A stretch of DNA of 13,903 nt, taken from Vicinamibacteria bacterium. GTDB taxonomy: Bacteria > Acidobacteriota > Vicinamibacteria > Vicinamibacterales > UBA2999. A program made the translations under genes and the position numbers. Below the pieces are notes generated by a model. It searched no databases and was not told the origin of the DNA. It was given only the letters and a program-made list of their open reading frames with translations. The stretch spans positions 1 through 13,903 of the forward strand of contig JAICQE010000126.1 of assembly GCA_025938035.1 (NCBI GenBank), written 5' to 3'. This document shows, one piece after another, positions 7,454 to 13,903 of the stretch (positions are counted from its first letter, which is position 1; each line of letters begins with the position of its first letter).

Positions 7454-7470
7454 TGAGCGATAATACAGGC

Positions 7471-7556
7471 GTTCACACTTCCAGGTTCTCGCTTCCGGGT
7501 TCGTGTTCTGAGTTCGGTGCGGAGTTCGAGGTTCGGGCGTTCGAGGTTCGAAGCTC
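7471..7556. repeat. Degenerate heptamer array, GTTC orientation (left arm before mutS)
   Basis: About twelve successive, mostly seven-base units of type GTTCNNN or CTTCNNN, for example GTTCACA, CTTCCAG, GTTCTCG, CTTCCGG and GTTCGTG, then GTTCGAG and GTTCGAA. It fills the upstream region of tsaB. It faces an opposite (GAAC) array at 7601-7656 across a 44-base unique spacer. Confidence 0.65.
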
Positions 7557-7600
7557 AACGCATGCACCGCGTATGGACCACGACATCGAAGGCGGCACCT

Positions 7601-7656
7601 GAACGGAACGTGAACACGAACACGAACGGAGAACAGAGCACTGGGAAGCGTGAACT
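7601..7656. repeat. Degenerate heptamer array, GAAC orientation (right arm, covers mutS start)
   Basis: Units of six to seven bases, including GAACGGA, GAACAC (twice), GAACGGA, GAACAGA, GAAGCGT and GAACTCC. The unit type is the reverse complement of the array at 7471-7556. The last units contain the mutS ribosome binding region (GGGAAGC) and its GTG start at 7650. Confidence 0.6.
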
Positions 7657-10286
7657 CCAGCGTCACCCCCGCCATGCGTCAGTATCTCGACGCGAAGCAT
7701 CAGTACCGCGATGCGATCGTGTTCTTCCGCATGGGCGACTTCTACGAGATGTTCTACGAGGACGCCCTCGTCGCCGCGCGGGCGCTCGAGCTCACGCTCA
7801 CCTCCCGGTCGAAGGACGCGGGCGGCAACGGCATTCCGATGTGCGGCGTGCCGCACCATGCGGCTGATGGGTACGTCGCGCGTCTGGTCAAGAAGGGATT
7901 TCGTGTCGCGATCTGCGAGCAGACGGAGGATCCGAAGAAGGCCAAAGGCCTCGTCAAGCGTGAGGTGGTCCGCGTGGTGTCGCCCGGGACGCTGACCGAC
8001 GCCGCGTACCTCGAAGCGCGTGAGCCCGCCTATCTGATGTCGATTGCCACCGCCGGGGAGCTCTATGGTGTGGGTCTCATCGACCTGTCGACCGGCGAAT
8101 TCACGACCGCCGAATATCGAAACGGCGACGGGCTGCAGGCGCTGGCCGACGAAATCGCGGTGCTCCGGCCGCGTGAAGTCGTCGTGCCCTCGCGGGAGAT
8201 CGTCGAGCGGCTGCCGGAGATCGCACGGCTGCAGATGCCGGTGACGACCGCCGACGCGTGGACCTTCGAGCCGGAGGCGGCCCGGCGCGCGCTGCTCGAT
8301 CAGCTTCGTGTGCACGGCCTCGACGGCTTCGGGCTCGAGGGGCGGACCGCCGCCATTCAGGCCGCCGGCGGGCTGACGACGTACCTGCGCGATACGCAGA
8401 AGGCGGATCTCGCGCACGTTCGCGCGATTGCCTATAAGACCGCCAGCGACTGTCTGGTGATCGATCCGATTACGCTGAAGCACCTCGAGGTCGTCGCCGG
8501 GAGCGAGGGCGGCGCGAAAGGATCGCTGCTCGACGAGATCGATCGCACCGTGACGTCGATGGGCGCACGGCTCCTCCGCGCGTGGCTGCTGCGGCCGCTG
8601 GCGTCGCTCGAGCGCATTCGCGACCGGCTCGACGCCGTCGAGGAGCTCGCCTTCCGAACCACCGAACGCGGCAAGTACCGCGAGACGCTCAAGTCGGTCC
8701 ATGACCTGGAGCGGCTGGTCGCGCGCGCGGCGCTCGGGACGGCCGGACCGCGTGATCTGGTCGCCCTTCGACAGTCGCTCGCCGCCATTCCCCGGCTGAA
8801 GCTGCTGCTCGAGCCGCTGCAGGCGCCGCTGGTGCGATCGCTCACCGCCTCGCTCGACGAGCTGGCCGATCTGCGGGACGACATCGAGCGCACGCTGATC
8901 GACGAACCGCCAGCGTTCACTCGCGACGGCGGGTTTACGCGCGACGGCGTCGACGCGGGCCTCGACGAGCTGCGCGCGATCAGCCGATCGGGGCGTCAGG
9001 TGATCGCCGACATGGAGGAGCGCGAGCGGGAGCGGACCGGAATCGGCTCCCTCAAGGTCCGGTTCAACCGCGTCTTCGGCTATTACATCGAGATTTCCAA
9101 GTCGAACCTCCACGCCGTGCCGGCGGACTACCACCGCAAGCAGACGATCGCCGGCGGCGAGCGCTTCACGACGCCGGCGCTGAAGGAATACGAGGAGAAG
9201 GTCCTGGGCGCGGACGAGCGGATCCTCGCCCGCGAGCTCGAGCTGTTCGAGGCCCTGCGGCTTCGCGTTGCAGCGGAGTCGCCGCGGATCCAGGAATCGG
9301 CGCGGGCGCTTTCGGCCCTCGACGTGTTGGCGGCACTGGCGGAAACGGCCGCGGTGGCGAACTACACCAAGCCGCACGTGCATGACGGCGAGGACTATCT
9401 CGTCACCGACGGCCGTCATCCCGTGGTCGAACGCTATGCCGCCGGCGCGTTCGTGCCCAACGACATCGATCTGAACGGCACTACCCGCCAGCTGGTGATC
9501 CTGACCGGCCCCAACATGGGCGGGAAATCGACGTATCTCCGCCAGGCGGCGCTCATTCCGCTGCTGGCCCAGATCGGCTCGTTCGTCCCGGCGAAGGACG
9601 CCAAGGTGCCGATCGTCGATCGCATCTTTGCCCGCGTCGGCGCCTCGGACAACATCGCCCGCGGCCAATCCACCTTCATGGTGGAAATGCAGGAGACAGC
9701 CAACATCCTGCACACCGCAACATCGCGAAGCCTCGTCGTGCTGGACGAGATCGGCCGCGGTACATCCACGTTCGACGGGTTGAGCATCGCCTGGGCAGTC
9801 GCCGAATACCTTGCGTCCAATCCGAAGGCGCGTCCGAAGACGCTCTTTGCGACCCACTACCACGAGCTGACGGACCTTGCCGACGCGCGTCCAGGGGTGG
9901 TGAACGCGCATGTCGCCGCCCGCGAGTGGAAGGACGACATCGTCTTCCTGAGGAAGATTGTCAGCGGCCGATCGGACCGCAGCTACGGCATCCAGGTGGC
10001 ACGGCTGGCGGGACTGCCGGCCAGCGTGGTGTTGCGCGCGAAGGAGATTCTGCGCGGGCTCGAGAGCGACGAGCTGTCGCGCGGCGGACGCCCCACGCTC
10101 TCCGGCACGGCCGGCGACGCGCAGACCGACCAGCTGGGCCTGTTCGCCCGCCCTGCCGAGAGCGGGCCGTATGCTGAGCATGACGCTCTCGCCGAGCGCC
10201 TGAAGGCCATCGACGTCGATGGGATCACACCGCGGCAGGCGCTGGAGCTGCTGGCGGAGTTGAAGAAGGTGGCTGAGGACCGGTAG
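7650..10286 (+). CDS. mutS: DNA mismatch repair protein MutS
   Basis: Recognises mismatches and small loops and starts repair with MutL. 878 aa, close to E. coli MutS (853). The mismatch-reading motif FFRMGDFYEMF is at 25-35, with Phe31 and Glu33 as the F-x-E pair. Connector, lever and clamp regions follow; FNRVFGYYIEISKSN marks the clamp/lever part. The ATPase has Walker A TGPNMGGKSTYLRQ (Lys626), Walker B LVVLDEIGRGTSTFDG (Asp699, Glu700) and the trailing ATHYHELTDL. GTG 7650 has GGGAAGC just upstream; both lie in a degenerate heptamer array. ATG 7674 would be an internal alternative without a Shine-Dalgarno sequence. The solute-binding protein gene begins one base after the stop, so the two are probably co-transcribed although unrelated in function. 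No mutL is in the window. All key residues are present. Confidence 0.97.
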   Translation: MNSSVTPAMRQYLDAKHQYRDAIVFFRMGDFYEMFYEDALVAARALELTLTSRSKDAGGNGIPMCGVPHHAADGYVARLVKKGFRVAICEQTEDPKKAKGLVKREVVRVVSPGTLTDAAYLEAREPAYLMSIATAGELYGVGLIDLSTGEFTTAEYRNGDGLQALADEIAVLRPREVVVPSREIVERLPEIARLQMPVTTADAWTFEPEAARRALLDQLRVHGLDGFGLEGRTAAIQAAGGLTTYLRDTQKADLAHVRAIAYKTASDCLVIDPITLKHLEVVAGSEGGAKGSLLDEIDRTVTSMGARLLRAWLLRPLASLERIRDRLDAVEELAFRTTERGKYRETLKSVHDLERLVARAALGTAGPRDLVALRQSLAAIPRLKLLLEPLQAPLVRSLTASLDELADLRDDIERTLIDEPPAFTRDGGFTRDGVDAGLDELRAISRSGRQVIADMEERERERTGIGSLKVRFNRVFGYYIEISKSNLHAVPADYHRKQTIAGGERFTTPALKEYEEKVLGADERILARELELFEALRLRVAAESPRIQESARALSALDVLAALAETAAVANYTKPHVHDGEDYLVTDGRHPVVERYAAGAFVPNDIDLNGTTRQLVILTGPNMGGKSTYLRQAALIPLLAQIGSFVPAKDAKVPIVDRIFARVGASDNIARGQSTFMVEMQETANILHTATSRSLVVLDEIGRGTSTFDGLSIAWAVAEYLASNPKARPKTLFATHYHELTDLADARPGVVNAHVAAREWKDDIVFLRKIVSGRSDRSYGIQVARLAGLPASVVLRAKEILRGLESDELSRGGRPTLSGTAGDAQTDQLGLFARPAESGPYAEHDALAERLKAIDVDGITPRQALELLAELKKVAEDR

Positions 10287-10287
10287 G

Positions 10288-11886
10288 TTGGAAATTCAGA
10301 ATTCTGAATTCAGAATGCAGATACGGCGTCGCAGACCAGGACACGGGGTCGTGTGGGCACTGCCTGCATTCTGCATTCTGAATTCTGCATTACTCGCCGG
10401 TTGCCTGCGTCCACAGCCGCCAGCCGATCCCAACATCATCACCATCGCCGCCCGCGTTGGGCCAAACAACCTGCACCCGCTGAAGGCCAACGACGAGGGA
10501 ACTGCCCGCGTCGGTCAGTTGATGTACGAGTCGCTGATGGATACGGGCGACGATCTCCGCGCGCATCCTCGCCTGGCCGAACGCCTGGAGCAGCCGGATC
10601 CGCTGACCTACGTCGTCCATCTCCGCCGCGGCGTGAAGTTTCACGACGGCCACGAGCTCACCGCCCGCGACGTCGTCTACACCTACAGCCTGTTTCTGGA
10701 CCCGGCGTTCGTGACACCGTTCAAGGGAGCGTTCACCCCGATGACCGCGGTGCGTGCGCTGGACGACTATACCGTGGCGTTCACGTTGAAGGCGCCGTTC
10801 CCGTCGTTCCCTGTGACCAACATGGTTCCGATACCGATCGTGCCCGCGGGCGTGGACGAGGCGACGCTGGCGCGCTCGCCAAACGGCACCGGGCCGTACC
10901 GGTTCGTCCGCTATGCCACGGACGACAAGGTAGAAGTGGCCGCGTTTGCCGACTACTGGAACGGGCCGCCGCGGAATTCAGGGGTCGTGTTCAAAGTCAT
11001 TCCCGACGACACGATGCGCGGGCTCGAGCTGCGCAAGGGCACCGCGGACCTGATCGTCAACGACGTGCCGCCGGACATCGTCCACCAGATGGAAAAAGGC
11101 GGCGACTTCTCTATCGTCCGCTCGCCCGGGCTCGATTTCTCGTATCTTGGATTCAACATGCGCGACCCCGTGGTGTCGGACAAACGCGTCCGGCACGCGA
11201 TCGGGTACGCGACGAACCGCGATGCGATTGTGAAATATCTGAGGCGCGGTCTCGCGATTCCCGCAACCAGCCTGCTGCCGCCGCGCGCGTGGGCCTACGA
11301 GCCGGACATCTTCATGTTCACTTACGACCCGGGGAAGGCGAAGCGGCTGCTGGACGAGGCGGGCTATCGCGATCCGGATGGCGACGGTCCGCTGCCGCGG
11401 CTGCGCCTCTCGTTGAAGATCTCGACCAACGAGGAGGTCCGGCTGCAGTCCACGGCTATCCAACAGGATCTCCGCCGTGTGGGCATCGACCTCGACGTTC
11501 GGTTGTACGAGTTTGCGACCGTCTTCGCCGACATCCTGAAAGGCAACTTCCAGATCATGTCGCTGCAGTGGGTTGGCGGCGCGGTGATCGACCCGGACAT
11601 CCTGCGGCGCGTGTTTCACTCGACGCAGACGCCGCCGAGCGGATTCAACCGAGGTCACTACCAGAATCCCGAAGTCGATCGGCTGCTCGATCTGGCGAGT
11701 ACCGCGCTGGCGGAGCCCGAGCGGAAGAAGTACTACGGCGCGGCGCAGCGTCTAATCGCCGAGGACGCCGTCTATATTCCGATCTGGAACCGGGTGAACG
11801 TGGCCGTCGCGCAGAAAGAGATCAGCGGCGTCCGCCTGATGCCGAGCATCGATTTCTCGATGCTCAAGGACGTTCGCCGCAACTAG
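10288..11886 (+). CDS. Lipoprotein solute-binding protein of the peptide/nickel ABC family (SBP family 5)
   Basis: Extracytoplasmic substrate-binding lipoprotein, probably for oligopeptides or related solutes. From TTG 10288 it has 532 aa. A basic run (RRRR) is followed by the hydrophobic stretch VVWALPAFCILNSALL and lipobox LAGC with Cys39, the likely lipidated residue. Family 5 features are the opening LHPLKANDEGTARVGQLMYE, the signature HLRRGVKFHDGHELTARDVV, NGTGPYRFVRY and the C-terminal EDAVYIPIWN. TTG 10288 has GAGG nine bases upstream and follows the mutS stop by one base. ATG 10315 would give a more usual 30-residue signal peptide but has no Shine-Dalgarno sequence. The signal peptide is partly encoded by heptamer repeats. 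No permease or ATPase genes adjoin it, so substrate and transporter partner are unknown. A terminator follows at 11908-11931. Confidence 0.9.
   Translation: MEIQNSEFRMQIRRRRPGHGVVWALPAFCILNSALLAGCLRPQPPADPNIITIAARVGPNNLHPLKANDEGTARVGQLMYESLMDTGDDLRAHPRLAERLEQPDPLTYVVHLRRGVKFHDGHELTARDVVYTYSLFLDPAFVTPFKGAFTPMTAVRALDDYTVAFTLKAPFPSFPVTNMVPIPIVPAGVDEATLARSPNGTGPYRFVRYATDDKVEVAAFADYWNGPPRNSGVVFKVIPDDTMRGLELRKGTADLIVNDVPPDIVHQMEKGGDFSIVRSPGLDFSYLGFNMRDPVVSDKRVRHAIGYATNRDAIVKYLRRGLAIPATSLLPPRAWAYEPDIFMFTYDPGKAKRLLDEAGYRDPDGDGPLPRLRLSLKISTNEEVRLQSTAIQQDLRRVGIDLDVRLYEFATVFADILKGNFQIMSLQWVGGAVIDPDILRRVFHSTQTPPSGFNRGHYQNPEVDRLLDLASTALAEPERKKYYGAAQRLIAEDAVYIPIWNRVNVAVAQKEISGVRLMPSIDFSMLKDVRRN
10293..10391. 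repeat. Inverted pair of heptamer arrays at the start of the solute-binding protein gene
   Basis: Left arm 10293-10320: AATTCAG, AATTCTG, AATTCAG, AATGCAG. Right arm 10364-10391: CTGCATT, CTGCATT, CTGAATT, CTGCATT. The right units are reverse complements of left units. The 43-base spacer carries a central hairpin ACACG-GGGT-CGTGT (10341-10354). All units are exactly seven bases. The right arm encodes AFCILNSAL of the lipoprotein signal peptide. Confidence 0.85.
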
Positions 11887-11907
11887 CGCATTCGAAAGAT
11901 GCGGCCT

Positions 11908-11931
11908 AGCCGAGGCTTAGCCCGGTTTTTT
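11908..11931 (+). terminator. Rho-independent terminator after the solute-binding protein gene
   Basis: Stem AGCCG-(A bulge)-GGC, loop TTA, then GCC-CGG, running directly into six T (11926-11931). It lies 22 bases after the stop at 11886 and faces the right way to end the mutS/solute-binding protein transcript. Confidence 0.75.
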
Positions 11932-12278
11932 GATTAGGGTGTGGCGGCCCCAGTGTGGCGCCGTCTGCACACATCACTTCGCATGGCCTTCGTCTCGTCC
12001 GTCACGCGTCACCGGGCAAGCCTGCTCGCGGCTCCGGTTCGCGCCGTGGAAAATCGAACCCTGCGGCGGGGACCTGGCGGTTACGTCGTCGCCTCGGGTG
12101 ATCCGTGCGACAGCCTTCAAATCGTGTCGGTAACCAGCTGCGTCGGGCGTCAATGGCAATAGCGGCGGCGACGACGCAGCAACGCCTGCGGGTCCGATTT
12201 TCGGTCGTCGCCGATCACGTCGCTCACAAGTCGCTCGCGATCAGGTTTGCCCGGTGAGGTATCTAATTGGCAGTATCC
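11932..12278. other. Gap without a convincing gene; competing RNA stems near 12137-12213
   Basis: No believable coding region: short open frames here have no ribosome binding site and unnatural composition. Two perfect stems share bases. GCTGCGTCG (12137-12145) pairs with CGACGCAGC (12172-12180), and CGGCGACGAC (12166-12175) pairs with GTCGTCGCCG (12204-12213); bases 12172-12175 belong to both, so the stems exclude each other. Inside the second there is also GCAG/CTGC (12176-12179, 12186-12189). The gap lies between converging transcripts, so it could hold a small RNA, a 3' regulatory region or a gene remnant. I see no promoter that decides between these. Confidence 0.35.
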
Positions 12279-12414
12279 CTTTGTCACTTCGTCTCGCAGA
12301 CACCAGCCGGAAACATTGCTGCGGCAGCGAGCCTTGCGAGCGGCGCGAGCGCCCGCGCCGTCGAGCGGTTCGCGAAGCAGCATGTTTGCGGCTGGAATCG
12401 TCGAAGTGACAAAG
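12279..12414. repeat. 136-base imperfect palindrome (MITE-like or structured RNA)
   Basis: The ends are perfect 13-base inverted repeats, CTTTGTCACTTCG (12279-12291) and CGAAGTGACAAAG (12402-12414). Inside, 12303-12322 pairs with 12377-12395 nearly throughout: CCAGCCG, AAACAT and GCTGC are all matched by complements, with one mismatch and one bulged T. GCGAGCC partly matches GGTTCGC further in, and the apex is GGCGCG/CGCGCC (12342-12347, 12354-12359). It begins 12 bases after the stop of the TPR gene. No target-site duplication and no T-tract are evident. Confidence 0.7.
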
Positions 12415-12426
12415 TCGTACGCTAGC

Positions 12427-13176
12427 CTAGCCCTTGAGATTGTCCAGTTCCGCGCGCGCTTCCTGCGTGTACGGGGACTGCGGATGTTTGTCGACGATCT
12501 CGGTGAAGGTTTTGCGCGCCTCGTCGCGGTTGCCCTTCTGCACATAGGCGCGGGCGAGCTGCATCAGGATCGCGTCCGCGGGCAGATCGTCGCTGTTGCG
12601 CGCCGCCAGCCCCTTGTAGGTTTCGATCGCGGCATCGACCTGTCCGCCCCGTGACTGCGCGTCGGCCTTCCCGAACTGCGCCATCTGGCCGTAGAGGCTG
12701 TTCTCTCCCGCCCGCGTGATCACCTCGTCGAACGCCGTCACGGCTTCCTCGTGCCGTCCCAGCGCCGCGAGCGCTCCAGCCATGTGATAGCGAGCCTGGA
12801 TACCTGCCGGGCTCCCGGGATACGCGTCGGCTGCGGCCTTGAGCTTCGGCAGCGCTGCCGTGAGCTTCGCCTCCTCGGTTGCGAACGTCCCCTCGGCACC
12901 AAGAGACGCGGCCGCAGGAGCACCCTCTGCACCGGTCACGCCGACCGGCACGACCTCGGCGTTCAGCGCCACCATGGCTTCCGCGAGCTCGGCCTGGCCC
13001 CGGCCGCTGTTCCATTCGCGCCAGACGCCGAATCCGATACCAGCGACGAGGACGACGAGCGCTCCGATGCCGACCTTCTTCAGCAGCTGCTGCCGCGGCT
13101 CGACGAACTCGCGGGCGGTGCGCAGCGTCTGCGCCAGCTCGTCTTCCTTCAAATGCTTTCGTTCAATTCGTTTCAC
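12427..13176 (-). CDS. Membrane-anchored tetratricopeptide repeat protein (YfgM-like)
   Basis: 249 aa from GTG 13176. A basic cytoplasmic N-terminus (KRIERKHLKEDELAQTL) leads into one TM helix, about 35-52 (VGIGALVVLVAGIGFGVW), then a low-complexity Ala/Gly-rich linker and a helical C-terminal half with TPR-type repeats. The clearest repeats are QARYHMAGALAALGRHEEAV and ILMQLARAYVQKGNRDEARK, the latter ending in TFTEIVDKHPQSP. This single-TM plus TPR layout resembles YfgM-type proteins, whose E. coli member works with the SecYEG/periplasmic chaperone network; that role here is inference only. The start is chosen because AGGGAG lies five bases before GTG 13176; GTG 13200 is a weaker upstream option. 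It follows the secreted-protein gene by 82 bases and may share its transcript. A long palindrome begins 12 bases after its stop. Confidence 0.8.
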   Translation of the reverse strand: MKRIERKHLKEDELAQTLRTAREFVEPRQQLLKKVGIGALVVLVAGIGFGVWREWNSGRGQAELAEAMVALNAEVVPVGVTGAEGAPAAASLGAEGTFATEEAKLTAALPKLKAAADAYPGSPAGIQARYHMAGALAALGRHEEAVTAFDEVITRAGENSLYGQMAQFGKADAQSRGGQVDAAIETYKGLAARNSDDLPADAILMQLARAYVQKGNRDEARKTFTEIVDKHPQSPYTQEARAELDNLKG

Positions 13177-13258
13177 GGGGACTCCCTCGCGCACGGCCAC
13201 AGGCCCGGCGAACTCCTGATTGTAACCTCGGCCGGGAAATGCAGGTGCCCGCGGGCGG

Positions 13259-13903
13259 TCAGCAGCCGCGTGAATGAAACCAGACGGTCGGCGCGCCGGA
13301 ATCGTCGTGCGCGCGTATCCAGCCCCGGGCTTTGACTGGGGCCGGCGGATCGGAGGTGCAGAACCGTTGGCTCATCACGTCGATCTGAAACCAGAGCCTG
13401 CCACCGACCGTGCGGAAGCCCTTGACCTCGACGTCGTCGCCTCCCTCGGCCCTTCTTTGGACGCGCGTGCGAGCGGCACTACCGGGCGAGGCGCTGACGA
13501 AACCGTCCCAGGCGCCGGTCAAATAGGCCAGGCCGTCCGCGACCAGCGTCTCGTACGAATGAAACGGCCCGGCATCTTCCGGCGCAAGCCAGGCGGTACC
13601 GCGAGCCGTTCGAATGAGGTAGTACCCCGCTTCCCGGCGGTAAACAAGCGCACCCGGTTCCTCATATCCGTATTCCGCATCGTCGATGGCCTGCGGGGCC
13701 GTGATCGTCGCTGCCTCCCGGCTGCTGGAATCGGGACGCGTGTAGAGCGTCAGCGCGCCGCGCGGCTCGAGGCGGCCGGTCTTCGGATCGAACGCAAACA
13801 TTTTGGGGATTTCGACGATGCCGAGGACCGGACCCGGCCCCCCACCATTCGGAGCCTGGGCGAGGACAACGGCCGAAGCGAGCGTGACTGCTGCGGTGCA
13901 GAG
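13259..13903 (-). CDS. Secreted protein of unknown function, start cut by right edge
   Basis: The minus-strand frame ending at TGA 13259 is open to the right edge (214 residues visible). An internal ATG at 13801 is not the start: upstream in the same frame lies a hydrophobic stretch (TAAVTLASAVVLAQA) ending in a likely signal peptidase I site, AQA, before PNGGGPGP. The real start is therefore beyond 13903. The mature part begins VLGIVEIPKMFAFDP, then TLYTRPDSSS and a region of short beta-like segments with YYLIRTARGTAWLAPEDAG, reminiscent of bacterial SH3-like domains. It ends with a Trp/Cys-containing tail (GWIRAHDDSGAPTVWFHSRG plus a final Cys). Two cysteines in the C-terminal part could form a disulfide. 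I do not recognise a named family; export is well supported, function is not. The TPR membrane protein gene lies downstream. Confidence 0.75.
   Translation of the reverse strand, partial: LCTAAVTLASAVVLAQAPNGGGPGPVLGIVEIPKMFAFDPKTGRLEPRGALTLYTRPDSSSREAATITAPQAIDDAEYGYEEPGALVYRREAGYYLIRTARGTAWLAPEDAGPFHSYETLVADGLAYLTGAWDGFVSASPGSAARTRVQRRAEGGDDVEVKGFRTVGGRLWFQIDVMSQRFCTSDPPAPVKARGWIRAHDDSGAPTVWFHSRGC

Noticed and set aside
7471..7656. CRISPR array
   Set aside because: Units are seven bases, contiguous and degenerate, with no spacer pattern and no cas genes.
7454..7675. N-terminal extension of tsaB
   Set aside because: It translates the heptamer arrays (RTPEPRTP-like) and the mutS start region; TsaB begins at the LSLDTTT strand.
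8916..8948. Short duplication FTRDG-GFTRDG in MutS
   Set aside because: The region matches the usual glycine-rich turn before the LDELR helix of MutS; the codons differ, so it need not be a recent duplication.
7473..10181. 902-residue minus-strand open frame opposite mutS
   Set aside because: Mirror frame in GC-rich DNA; composition is Arg/His/Gln-rich with no domain, while the plus strand carries a complete MutS with all motifs.
10353..11909. 518-residue plus frame overlapping the solute-binding protein gene
   Set aside because: Arg/Ala/Pro-rich shadow of the true frame; the other frame has a lipobox and family 5 motifs.
12040..12075. tRNA T-arm-like sequence (GGTTCGATT on the minus strand)
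   Set aside because: The flanking five bases do not pair, and no acceptor, D or anticodon arm can be drawn around it.
11930..12133. 67-residue open frame in the gap after the terminator
   Set aside because: No ribosome binding site, starts inside the terminator T-tract, and Arg/Ser/Cys-rich without any recognisable pattern.
13219..13224. TACAAT -10-like box upstream of the TPR gene (minus strand)
   Set aside because: No -35 partner at a suitable distance, and a single hexamer match is too weak to call a promoter.

Overview
The window is GC-rich bacterial chromosome with tightly packed housekeeping genes. Gene content and style suggest Acidobacteriota, perhaps the Vicinamibacteria: a giant NtrY-like kinase, a short phosphatidylserine decarboxylase paired with pssA, and many GTG/TTG starts. 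That placement is inference; no rRNA or other taxonomic marker is present. There is no phage, transposase, CRISPR, tRNA or rRNA in the window.

Layout: (1) 1-177, minus: start of a membrane protein cut by the left edge. (2) 238-4176, plus: a very large NtrY-like sensor histidine kinase whose stop codon overlaps that of the convergent pssA. (3) 4173-7453, a minus-strand cluster read tsaB > rimI > YdcH/DUF465 > psd > pssA. It combines t6A tRNA modification, ribosomal protein acetylation and the two-step route from CDP-diacylglycerol to phosphatidylethanolamine. (4) 7650-11886, plus: mutS followed one base later by a lipoprotein solute-binding protein of the peptide/nickel ABC family, then a rho-independent terminator at 11908-11931. 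(5) 11932-12426: a gap without a gene between convergent genes, holding strong secondary-structure signals including a 136-base imperfect palindrome. (6) 12427-13903, minus: a membrane-anchored TPR protein and, upstream of it, a secreted protein cut by the right edge.

The genes are ordinary, but the repeats around them are not. First, degenerate 7-base tandem arrays occur at three sites (194-221, 7471-7656, 10293-10391). At the last two, which flank mutS on both sides, the arrays are arranged as inverted pairs around a unique spacer of about 42-44 bases. One array supplies the mutS ribosome binding region and start codon; another encodes the hydrophobic core of the lipoprotein signal peptide. 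Second, a palindromic REP/MITE-like element lies upstream of psd (5724-5805), and closely related copies sit in tandem, in frame, inside tsaB (7051-7147). Two differences between the copies are compensatory, which argues that the element folds. These repeats are the best candidates for something undescribed.
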